Both the position numbers and the translations under genes were made by a program. Shown one piece after another: positions 53,950-64,000 of a DNA stretch of 64,000 nucleotides (positions within the stretch are counted from its first letter, which is position 1; every line of letters begins with the position of its first letter). Origin of the DNA: Megamerina dolium. Lineage: Eukaryota; Arthropoda; Insecta; Diptera; Megamerinidae. The stretch covers positions 33,525,335 through 33,589,334 of the forward strand of contig OY978528.1 of the NCBI GenBank assembly GCA_963854835.1, read 5' to 3'. The notes beneath the pieces were generated by a model, which saw only the letters and a list, made by a program, of their open reading frames with translations, was not told the origin of the DNA and did not search any database.

Positions 53950-56900
53950 AATTACAATATGAAGATGCGTACGAGAGATAGAGATTTATGATGAATTGTT
54001 TTGTTGCACTACATAGAGTAAAAGTACTGTGCACAACATGATCATAACTAGCAAGAAATAGCGAAATATCCAGTGAATGTATGCTCTTGCGCTATTGTAC
54101 GCCATTTCATATGGTAGTTCTGTTAATTGTATTTTCGTTGCGACAAATTCACACAAATTAATTTTAATACATATTTATGAAATGATTTAATAGTCACTAA
54201 ATTTCTATTGTTCTCCATTCTAAATTGGTTTTTCGTTAAAATCTAGCTGTATAGTGTAATGCTAATGCTATGTAAATCAGTGTGATGATTTGTATTCTAA
54301 TCAAACATATTCAAGGTTATAAGTATATTTATTAAATTCATTCATTGTCCACCTAAATACATATGACGAACAGTTGAAACATGAAAACACATTCTAACAC
54401 ACACACACACACACACACAAACACATGAGTATATTTAAAACAACGATGATGAAAACATTCCCTATGCGAATCAATTAATTTATAATTAATTTGAATTAAA
54501 AGAAATTAAATGCAAAGCATATAGCAAAGCATATAAATACAATAAATAAATTGAACAACAATTAGAGTGGTGTTTTATATGCGCCAAAACGTAGACAACA
54601 ACTATATATACATATAGTATGTAGGTACATGTAGAATATGATGCATATAAAATTTCATTTCAATTTACATACATATATCTGATTCTGATTTCAGTTTGAG
54701 TATTTACTCTATAATATTAAAATGACATAACTACATATATTATACTAATGATAACAACAAACAAATCACAAAGGGGCTTCCATGTGTCTCAAGTGATTAA
54801 GGGGCGCGCGCACACATTGTTGTGATGTGTGCGTGTGTGTGTATAAATCGCTTGAGCACAAAAATACCTTCAAATATAATGAATGACATATATACCAAGA
54901 ATATTATATAGAGATTCAAAAAACATATCCACCCTAATGAAATATTCTCCAAAGTATTGAATATATTTATTGTTTGTTGTTTTGTTTGTCTTTGTTTTGC
55001 AATGAAGTCAGCATATCATTACTTACTTCTCAATATCATATTCGAGCAAAAATTTTCCATTAGCATTTGAGAGAAAGAAAAACACAAACAAAAAACAAAA
55101 AATAAGTGAAAAAATAATGAAAGAAATTATGAGAAAAATCAATTAATATTATACATAGCACATTGAAAAAATATTATATTTATAATACAATTATTAATGT
55201 TAGTCAAGAGTTTAGTGTTGGTTATGCACAACTTTATACATTTACGACGCATGAGAAAAATCCCAAAAATACATTCCTTTCTTATTATAATTACATATAA
55301 CAAAAAAAAAAAAAGGAAAAGAGATAAATTCAATATTTATATTAATTAAGTACATACATATATTGCATATTTCAAAAATGGTCTATTATAAAAATATTTA
55401 ATACATAAACAACAAGATATACTTTGGAAGACATTAATTAAATAAGTGTATTATAATGGCAAGCAAGCGAACAACATGCAAGATATCATTTTGGAAGACA
55501 TTTTATTTAAAAACAACCAATTCAACAATTATATTATATCTAAAACCCTATAATATATACATATATTATACAATATAAATACAATTAATCAACATAAATA
55601 TATTTGGAAGACATTGAAATCAAATAATACTACTATACATAATATTAAGTAAGAAAAAAGTATTAAACCAATTTAACGTATTAAATGGATCACAGCAGAA
55701 AAATGAGAAATCATGATCTGTTGTTGAAAAATATCACCACCACTCAACGCTGTGACTGACAATAATGGCGAAAATATTGGCCCACATACAATAAATACAG
55801 TTACAAAATAACTACATACGACTACATATTATCCATATCATCAGATGCAAATGTAGTAACTGTTGCATTATTAAACTATTAAACATAAATCAAATAAAAT
55901 CAAAAATATGTACAATATCTACACAAAATATTGTATGTGTTTAATGACTAATTAATTTGATGTGTATGTGTATACAAAATAAGCATGTAATTTCATTTAT
56001 CGATGTTAGTTAAAAGAAATTCAAAAATGCACTCAAATAAAAACAACAACAGCATATTATTGTCCCCTTAAATAAATTGCACTTTTATTATACATACATT
56101 GCATTGTAGTGATTTTCGTTAAACAAAAACAAACAAAAAAATGCATATTGAAAAATTATTCAGAGCACACTTTATAATATTTGATATACAATATGCACAT
56201 TTATTATTCTATTTATTTGAAATGCACTTTGTAGTAAGATATAATTTACTGCCATTTCTCAATACAATAGAATTTAAACTAACTACCGACTACAATCACA
56301 TATACTTTACGTTAGTAAATATGTGTGTGTACATATAATATTGAATAACACTAAATTTCGGAGACATCATACATAATAATAATAACAACAAATTCAAAAT
56401 GGCAAAACACACAAAATCCACTATAAAATGTCTTAGTGTAATTTAATTAAACAAGCACAAAATAGCTACATTCATAAAAATATTAATTACAAAAACAAAA
56501 ACAAGAGAAATGAAAACAAAATAAAATTATTTATGTGTTAAATGTTGTAAAGCCCCCTAATTGTGCATTTTCATTTAAGATGTCCAGTGTGAAAGGCTCC
56601 GTCGCATTAATATGATAAATTTAGTGAGAAAACACAAATTTCAGAAGTCAGATTTTTCTTTCACATAAACTGTTAGTGTGGATAAAAATAGTCGCTAGTA
56701 ACTATCATTTTTCTCAAACGCTCAATGATTGGAAAAGAGGAAAAGCTAGCTAAAAATATAGAAAATCGATATTCTATGAAGGACTGGGCGATGTTTTATC
56801 GGTGTGCGCTTGAGAGAGTTCGAAGGGGGCCTGGTCCTATAATTGCTCGAGACGAATCCAAACCTTAAATTAAAGGTTCTCTCTGGTTGCAACTGGTCTG

Positions 56901-58236
56901 TATTTTGTTCCAAGTGCACGATTTCATTTCTGGCATACGGGCAGTTGTAAGTTAGTCACGCATATTATAATAAAGTGATCCAGAATTTTGATATAAGAAA
57001 TTTTTAAGAAACCCTAATTTTCAACAAAAAGTCTGCTCTGAAATATAAAAATATAAAGTTAACGAGGTACTGCTCGAAAGAATTTAATTACGAATGGCAC
57101 AACATGCCACTTTAATTTTAAACATGTTTGCTTTTGATGACATTGCATATTTTGACCCCGAAAACACCCATACTACCATTTTTATGATGGTAACGTAAGT
57201 TTTTTCAAAGTAGATCCTCCATTTTGTGGCGGCCATTTAATTTTTTTACAATTTTGACTTTAAATTTGAAATCCTTGAGCCCAAAGACGCAAATATATTG
57301 TTTTTCAAGAACACCTTCCTTTCTAATGAGTAATTTATTGAGCGTTAAATTGTGGTATATAAAACAGTGATTCGGAAACATCCTGAGGTATTGCCCTTCT
57401 TACACTAGTGGTCGTCGATTAATCCAGTTTGGATTCAAAATGATGTGCAGTATTTACATGGGATAGTGAGCATAGTGCCGTTCTGTTGTGGTTGGAAAAT
57501 AATAATCTGAAAATCAGCTGCACGAAGGCCTCTTATCTGACACGGGAATTGCTAGTTAACTGGTAAGTAAATCAAATTGTCCAGTTGATATTACCATTGA
57601 CACTTTAAAAGCGTTTTTCACCGATCCGTCCTACTACTACTGATGCGCTATTATTTCGATAGTATCCGCAAAGGGGATTTGCTATCTTCAAGTTCTTATA
57701 AAAGGTAAACCGCTCATCTGCCTGTGTTAATGGATCTCAAACAAAACGTACCTGTTGCGCTTCATTTGAAAAATCGAAAATCACAGAGAGTTACATCACA
57801 TGAACATAAGCGTTTGCAGGGATCCGCGAATTATGAGAAATAAGCTACAAGTAAAGCCTTTGAAGAAGCAATTAAGTCAAGAATTAACCAATGCTTGAAA
57901 AAGTTCGATTCCGTGTGCTCGCTGGTGTCGATTTACGAAATTTAGCATTATCGATTGAGAAAACGTTCTGCATTTAGCAATTTTTTAGTAAATAAAACGA
58001 AGGTTTTTGCTTAAAGTGGCGTTCCAAAGATAATTTTGTGCTTTTCATAATCATGAAAAACCAAAATGCAGCACAAACGATGGCTCTAAATGAAAATTGT
58101 CGTTCACTGCTCATTTTAAATATTCTGTTCAATTGTCTTAAAAAAAAAAAAAATTTTAACCAAAATAGGATAATTTATTGCTATGAAGAAATATAACTCA
58201 TGCTCAAGTCAAACATTTTACAACTCAGTGTTCCAT
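53950..58236. other. Intergenic region between the cysteine-rich gene and Faa
   Basis: AT-rich. The 3' UTR of the cysteine-rich gene probably ends near AATAAA at 54541. A CA microsatellite lies at 54398-54419. No coding exon or recognisable transposon was identified, although 56550-58100 has moderately complex sequence that may be an old repeat. Confidence 0.45.
54541..54546 (+). other. Candidate polyadenylation signal of the cysteine-rich gene
   Basis: First clear AATAAA on the plus strand, about 590 nt after the stop. An earlier ATTAAA at 54331 is an alternative. Confidence 0.35.
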
Positions 58237-58246
58237 TTTATTTATT
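58237..58246 (-). other. Faa: Candidate polyadenylation signals of Faa
   Basis: Two overlapping AATAAA hexamers on the minus strand, 84-93 nt after the Faa stop codon. The position is typical for a short 3' UTR. Confidence 0.55.
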
Positions 58247-58329
58247 GTACGAGAATTTCTACATCCAATTATTAAGTCATCACTTTTTATACTTTATAAA
58301 TGCACATAAATAGAATTTGTACCATTTTA

Positions 58330-58670
58330 TTAAAGTGGTATTGCTGGCAATACTTTGCCCATACATTCACCAAAGCCAATGCGCAATCCATTACGCTCAC
58401 AATAACCACGCATGATAACCTCATCACCATCTTGAAGGAATTTTCGTGTGGCACCATCATTTAAAGTTATTGTTTTAGTGCCACGCCAACTCAACTCCAA
58501 CATTGAACCATAAGAATCTTCTGTCTCCCCACTGATAGTGCCAGATGCTATTAGATCGCCAGGACGCATATTGCATCCGGTTACAGTGTGATGGGCAATT
58601 TGTTGTAATACAGACCAATATAGGTGCTTGTAATTCGATTTGCAAATTAGAGTCTCACTACCATTATCAG
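58330..58670 (-). CDS. Faa: Faa exon 5 with stop
   Basis: [20 protein letters not shown] to [14 protein letters not shown] at 58332-58330. Acceptor AACAG at 58671. Confidence 0.97.
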
Positions 58671-60104
58671 CTGTTATATGTACATATGATAAAAATATAT
58701 ATGTAAAATTTTTATTAATTATTACACAAATAATATGTTGTGAAGGATTCCACTTACGTTTTAATAAAACATTCAAGTTGATATCGAAATTGAAAGGACG
58801 ATCATGTTTCAAGTATGGCAATACCTCTGGTTCTTGTGGGAAATTGTCCACCAAGAATGGCTCTAATGCGGCTAATGGTACAACCCAAGGTGAAATTGTC
58901 GTGCCTAAATTTTTGGCGGTGAATGGGCCCAATGGTACGTATTCCCATTTTTGTATATCGCGAGCACTCCAATCATTCATTAGTGTAAATCCAAATACAT
59001 TTTTCCATGCATCCTCAACGGATATACGTTCACCCAATTTGTTGCCTGGACCACCAATGAAACACGCCATTTCTAATTCAAAATCTAATAACTTGCAAGG
59101 ACCAAAAACTGGCGGTTGGCTTTCAACAGGTAGGGTTTGACCTAATGGACGACGTATTGGTGTGCCTGAGACCACAACAGAACTGGCACGTCCATGATAA
59201 CCGACCGGCAAGTGGCGCCAATTTGGCATCAGAGCATTTTCTTTGCTACGGAACATAATGCCAACATTGGTGGCATGATGTATTGACGAGTAGAAATCTG
59301 TATAGTCGCCGATCTCAGCGGGCAAATGCATATCACATTCCTTTTGTGGAATTATGACACTAAAAACAATATACATATATATATATTTATAAAAGCTGGC
59401 GTTAATTTACCAAGTAAATACTATATGTATTATATGCACCTTTTAACCAATGCAATATTTTGTTCCAATTGTGAATTTTTCAACAGCAATTCACGGGTTT
59501 GTGTACGCACTATATCCCATGCCCTATAGCCGAGACTCATCAGTAAATTCAATGAATGCGAATTAAGAGCATCCTGTAGAAGAAATTTCGTAAAATGTAA
59601 GCACAAGTAAATGTACATATCCATATGATGTGAATACCTGTACTTCCGGTGGATATAGTTGTGACACACCGGATAAATCCAAAACATCTTCGCCAATCGC
59701 TATACCCAAGCGTTTGCGTGGCTACAAGAAACAAATGGATTGACATGTATATTTAGAATATATATTAGACATTAAGTATGTTGTAAATGTACCAGGTGTA
59801 TGTTGTTTACTACTTATTTGTCTAACCAAACTAGTTTGGTATTTAAATGTATGCAAATGTTTTTTTTTTTCAAGTTTCCTAACACGTAAAATAAGATCAG
59901 CAGATCATGCAGTTATCTAACATATGATAATTCGTTAGATATTATTTTGATAATATAGTACTTTCACTGAAATATTCTTAATTCACTTTATTTTGGTTTT
60001 GAATCTATTGATGTACTTACATTTATTTTTGTTGAGAAAATGCCATATGGTAAGTTTTCCAAAGGGAAATCGCTACCACTTGGAATATTTACAAAACTTG
60101 TCAT
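58330..60104 (-). CDS. Faa: Fumarylacetoacetase, five coding exons
   Basis: Faa hydrolyses fumarylacetoacetate to fumarate and acetoacetate, the last step of tyrosine catabolism, in the cytosol; the enzyme is a metal-dependent homodimer. Exons are 60104..60021, 59721..59638, 59573..59440, 59359..58758 and 58670..58330. They splice in phase to 414 residues (mammalian FAH is 419). The N-terminal SH3-like domain starts [20 protein letters not shown]. The catalytic domain has [16 protein letters not shown] (metal Asp122 and catalytic His129, equivalent to mammalian Asp126/His133). It also has [12 protein letters not shown] (metal Glu pair), [19 protein letters not shown] (metal Asp) and [11 protein letters not shown]. 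The C-terminus is [15 protein letters not shown]. All expected catalytic motifs are present with no break, so it should be functional. Confidence 0.97.
58758..59359 (-). CDS. Faa: Faa exon 4 (catalytic core)
   Basis: 602 bp from [14 protein letters not shown] to DINLNVLLK. It holds the catalytic His and the metal-binding acidic residues. Acceptor TTTTAG at 59360 and donor GTAAGT at 58757. Confidence 0.97.
59440..59573 (-). CDS. Faa: Faa exon 3
   Basis: [20 protein letters not shown] to QNIALVK plus two bases. Acceptor CTACAG at 59574 and donor GTGCAT at 59439. Confidence 0.95.
59638..59721 (-). CDS. Faa: Faa exon 2
   Basis: 28 codons, [20 protein letters not shown] then QLYPPEVQ. Acceptor TTGTAG at 59722 and donor GTATTC at 59637. 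Confidence 0.95.
60021..60104 (-). CDS. Faa: Faa exon 1
   Basis: 28 codons, [10 protein letters not shown] to IFSTKIN. Donor GTAAGT at 60020. The ATG matches the conserved start. Confidence 0.95.
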
Positions 60105-60342
60105 TTTCACTTGTATCTGACGATCGCACAAAATGTGTATTAATTGAAAAATGATAACTATAGCAGCACCTGTGAGAATAACAAATTTTGTAAGCACACT
60201 CTTTAATGCCAGTCTGTTAGTTACTGAGCGTAACAATAATATTACTTAAGTATTTAGCTGATATTTTTGCATTAAACAATTTTTGTAGAACGATGGCATG
60301 TTATCAATTTAGTATTGTATATGTAAATATGTTTGTAGTATA

Positions 60343-61166
60343 GGGTGGGCCATCTGTTGGAGCTTTTTTCAATCAATGATTTTAAGCATTAAATATTATC
60401 CGATGTTAAAAATCGTTTGGCATATGAAAAGTCAAAGCTGTGGCATTTATAGTCATGGAGTCATGCAGTAACAACACAACAACACATTTTATCCATCAAA
60501 ATTTATTACAAAAATTGAAGTTTTGGTCGCCATAACCGTCTTACTAAGCGTGGAATTTGCTCGTTTTGAAAAACTGGTTTAGTGGAAGGCCGTAGACCAT
60601 ATCTACATCTTCGCCCAGCTATACTAGTGAAGCAGTGGCAGCTGTAAATGAGAGTGAAAGTGTACATCAACTAGGCTATGTTCATAAGAACCAAACCTCT
60701 CGCGAACCACTTTACGACGCGATTTGTATGTGGATCTTCATTTGCAGCTATACAAAATTCAATTGAGTAAACAAGTAAAGCCACACCAGCCAGTGAAACA
60801 CTTCACTTATTGGCAACCAAATTCGATGTTCACATAATTTCAAGAAATTCCGAAGTTGCATAGCTACCGAGAAGCTCCTATCTAATACCTTTGGATTATT
60901 TTTTATGGGGCTATTTGAAATGTAAAGTGTACGCCAATAATCCACAAACAATAATTGATCCGCTTTTATGGGAACGAGTCATCGAAAATTTTCATGTGTG
61001 AATGTTTCATGTAATCGAAGTCGTGGTGGACGTATAAACGATATTATTTTTCATGCATAAATGGCATGGACCCATCTTTCATAATCACTAAAGATGCTTG
61101 GAGATTCCATCACATACAGCGTGTGTTTCTTATGAATAAAGATCGGACCAACCGATGGTCCACCCT
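60343..61166 (+). pseudogene. Decayed DD41D-type mariner
   Basis: The left end GGGTGGGCCATCTGTTGG (after TA) and the right end, reverse-complemented, GGGTGGACCATCGGTTGG form terminal repeats. Plus-strand pieces include RRPYLHLRPA, AAVNESESVHQL, LATKFDVHIISRNSEVA, PLDYFLWGYLKCKVYANNPQ and RGGRIND-like DNA. These are the C-terminal half of a DD41D-like transposase with many stops. The middle is deleted. Confidence 0.75.
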
Positions 61167-61569
61167 TTGCAAGCCTATATATGCACTGAATTTATGTAGG
61201 TGTACGTGTATGGAACAACAAAACCGGCTTTTTGTTTTGAAACTTTTCTCTCTCGCTCACAAACTGTGAATTATAATTATAATTTAGATTCTCTCAACTA
61301 TTTATCGGTTTATCGATAAATTTGTTATTGTTTTACTATGTGTATTGCAATTCATCAATACTTCATGTTACAGCGCATGTACTGCAATAATTGTTGTTAT
61401 CTATCACAATAACTCACATTCAGTTAATCAGTGGTGTATTGTAAACGTGTTAAATTTAGTAAATATATAACTTTTAAAACATTGAGAAGTATTTCGTTTA
61501 TTTCTATGTAAAAGCGTCTGGTTTCATTTGATCGAAAAACAAACAAATATAATATAGAAATGATAATGA

Positions 61570-61941
61570 TTCATAATTGAGAAGTATAGTCGAGTGAATA
61601 CTCGTACATACGAGATGACAGTTCACAATAAGAGCACTAAACTACAGAGAGTGCAACACGAATTTATATTTTGTCCATCGACTCCATATGATGTGTTGGA
61701 GCACAGCACAGTTGAAAGCGTACGACGACGCATAACAAACTAGTGATACTGGCGCCGGGCGATTGCAATCATGCAAAGTGTTTTAATACATTAACAGCAA
61801 GAAACAAAGAAATGTACAACAATTTTCAATAAATTGTTCATTAATTGAATAAACGCGAAAATCAAGTGAATAGAAGAAACGCAAATTTTTGAAAATATTT
61901 AAACATAAAAAGTGCATTAATAAATATAGATAAAATGAAAT
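61570..61941 (+). promoter_or_regulatory. Candidate 5' leader and start codon of a downstream gene
   Basis: A long A-rich leader-like stretch ends ...TATAGATAAAATGAAAT followed by an excellent splice donor GTGAGTG at 61942. ATG at 61935 would give Met-Lys plus one base before a large intron. An initiator-like CACAGTTG occurs at about 61706. The rest of the gene would lie beyond 64000, and no coding exon follows in the window. In Drosophila, Ack is near Faa, but nothing here identifies the gene. Confidence 0.33.
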
Positions 61942-64000
61942 GTGAGTGTTATGAATAAAAAAATGAAAGAAATCTTGCATATAATCGTAAATTATTGATT
62001 TTAAAATTGGATGTATTTGTAACCCCAAATTACAAAGAGTACATTTATTTAAAATTAATTATCTACTACTTATTGTTAATATACTTGCAATGGCATTGTA
62101 GAATTACTTGTTCGGGTCCATAATAAAAGAAAACCAAAATTGCTTGTTGGAAAAATCAATTTCTACAAACTTCACATACACTGCCGCCGTCGCCGTCGTT
62201 GCCATTGCCTCCGTCACAAATGCTTTGACATTAAGCTAACGTTGGCGTTAGTTTTGCTACCGTTTTAGAAATGATAATGATGGCGACGACAATGTTGATG
62301 ATGATGATTATGATGATTATGGCTCTTAAAACCACTCCGTCATGTGTATACGTAAAAACAGAGAGCAGAGTTTATGCTGCAGCGTGAACGTCTTAAAACA
62401 AGTGCACATTGCACTTGAGACGACTGGCTACACTTTATTTATGCTAAGCTGTAGTTGTTGGCGTTTGGGGCGATTCAAAAGGATATTTTCTTTCACGGTG
62501 TTTGTGAGAGACATGGGGGAGAGAGAAGATAATGATAATAAGGCACGTTGTACTGCATTGGGAAAATTGTTGTTTTTTACGACGAAAGAATACTAAAAAG
62601 GAAGCAATTTAAAATTTCACATTATCAAGATGCAAATGCACACGAACGCGCTCTGGCATTCATGCATAAAAACACATTCACATGCGTATGTCTATTGAGA
62701 TAGTGTGAAAGCTCCCATAAATGAACATGACACTTATGGCTATATTTGCGCTACAATATTGGTACATATGAGTATGGTATATGCAAGATAATTTTGCAAA
62801 ATTGCCATCACAGCAACAAAATGAAATTATTTGCATTTACTATGAGCTTGTAAATATGTAGTACCAAAAACATGTACCATATGCAATACTGATTTCAAAT
62901 GGACTCACGAATAGTGTTTCAAAGAAAACTTTACAAAATGCGTAGGAAATATTTGCTTCTGTTTTTGCGCCATTATTGCAAGACCATATGCACAAGTGTA
63001 CATTTGCACTATTGCTAAAAGAACTTTCCTCTTAAGGGTGATTTCACTTAGTCTAAGCGTCTGCTTACATTATATATTTACATATGACACACATGTATGT
63101 ATGTACATAAGCGCATAGATGTAAGTGCATTCATATGCACGTTGAGGGAATACAAAAATCATGACTAAAGCGAATAAAAAATTGAAAACAGCAATAACAA
63201 CCACTATAAATCGAGCTAAATAAGCAGAGCCACAATTAAATGGTGCTGGCGCCGGTGCCTCATGTAGGCAATATCATTATGAGCTACATGTCTACGAACA
63301 CACACGCTTATAAATATAATTGCATTCGCATTTATATATGTGTGTGTGTGTGTGTGTATTTGTACGATTAGGCAAATAGCAGAAGCTACAGCAGAACCAG
63401 TTTTAGTAGCTATCCCCTTATTATTTCTCTGCTTGTATCAATATATTGTGATGCAAAAACTCAGGTGGATAGTTGCTCAGTCTAAGTTTCATCTGTTAAA
63501 TCCGTTTAATTATATTTTTTCTTCTCACCTCAATTGCTCTATCACTTTTTAACAATTGAAAACTAGAAACATAATTTGAATATTCTCTTTTATGCAGTTT
63601 TTTTTTACCTTATTCACTTTGTATTGGAGGGTATTGTCGAGTTATATTATCATACTGTTGTATTCTTGTACATATGAGTGTATATATATACATTCCTTAT
63701 CATGAATTTGTCGTAGTCATAACAAATTGATGCCAGAAATAATAACAATGAACACTAATACAATAATAACAACTGTTTTTTTTTATTTTATTTCTGATGT
63801 TCCATTTGACAAAAGACTGTTGCAAAAACGTGATAAAAATTAATTGAAATACAAAAAGAAAAGGCGTAAATAAATGCAACAACAACAACGCCGAAGAAAT
63901 AAATTATAACGCAGACGATATTTGCAAATATCGCATAATAAATATTGATAACGCTCTTCTGTATACAATATTAAAGTGAAGTAGGAATTGCCTTAACATA
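61942..64000. other. Non-coding right end of the window
   Basis: AT-rich sequence with a CCG/GTC-rich patch (about 62183-62216), GATGAT repeats (about 62277-62315) and a TG microsatellite (63339-63357). It could be the first intron of the gene proposed at 61570. No coding exon was found. Confidence 0.4.

Noticed and set aside
58640..59140. 166-codon open frame on the plus strand
   Set aside because: Antisense shadow of Faa exon 4; no family resemblance and crosses the Faa intron.
62342..62596. 84-codon plus-strand open frame near the right end
   Set aside because: No recognisable motif, no splice or promoter context, composition typical of chance.

Overview
The window is nuclear DNA of a higher dipteran. 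The two unambiguous genes are closest to fly orthologues, introns have GT/AG boundaries, intergenic DNA is very AT-rich, and DD41D (rosa-type) mariner copies like those first described in Ceratitis suggest a tephritid fruit fly. The genus is inference. Two single-copy enzymes anchor the map. Gad1 (glutamate decarboxylase, GABA synthesis) lies on the minus strand at 9086..33255 with seven coding exons. Faa (fumarylacetoacetase, last step of tyrosine breakdown) lies on the minus strand at 58330..60104 with five coding exons. Between them a plus-strand gene at 48220..53949 (three exons) encodes a secreted protein with four short cysteine-rich repeats that I do not recognise. A possible first exon of another plus-strand gene ends with a start codon and splice donor at 61941; the rest of that gene would lie beyond the right edge.

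Layout: 1-2604 is the gag-protease-early RT part of a BEL/Pao LTR retrotransposon running off the left edge, with a candidate primer-binding site and LTR end at 2651-2671. 2.7-9 kb is AT-rich DNA with a decayed mariner and a 433-bp MITE. 9.1-34.1 kb is Gad1, whose large introns hold mariner, MITE, LINE and SINE relics. 34-48 kb is intergenic and rich in mobile DNA, including a 1.8-kb element with terminal inverted repeats of about 270-290 bp and a non-transposase ORF, a nearly intact 1282-bp DD41D mariner 41 bp from it, and long (TA)n tracts. 48.2-53.9 kb is the cysteine-rich gene, with an intron largely filled by SINEs and a decayed mariner. 54-58 kb is AT-rich intergenic DNA. 58.3-60.1 kb is Faa. 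60.3-61.2 kb is another mariner relic.

Most notable: a 2-bp insertion that breaks the otherwise perfect Gad1 reading frame in coding exon 2; the long-TIR element with its unknown ORF; a tRNA-derived SINE family (nine copies) whose 3' tail is identical to that of a LINE fragment in the same window; a rare DD41D transposase broken by one frameshift; and a stacked pair of hairpins in Gad1 intron 4. The three genes have no evident common pathway. Coding exons were joined by eye using splice sites, phase and family conservation.
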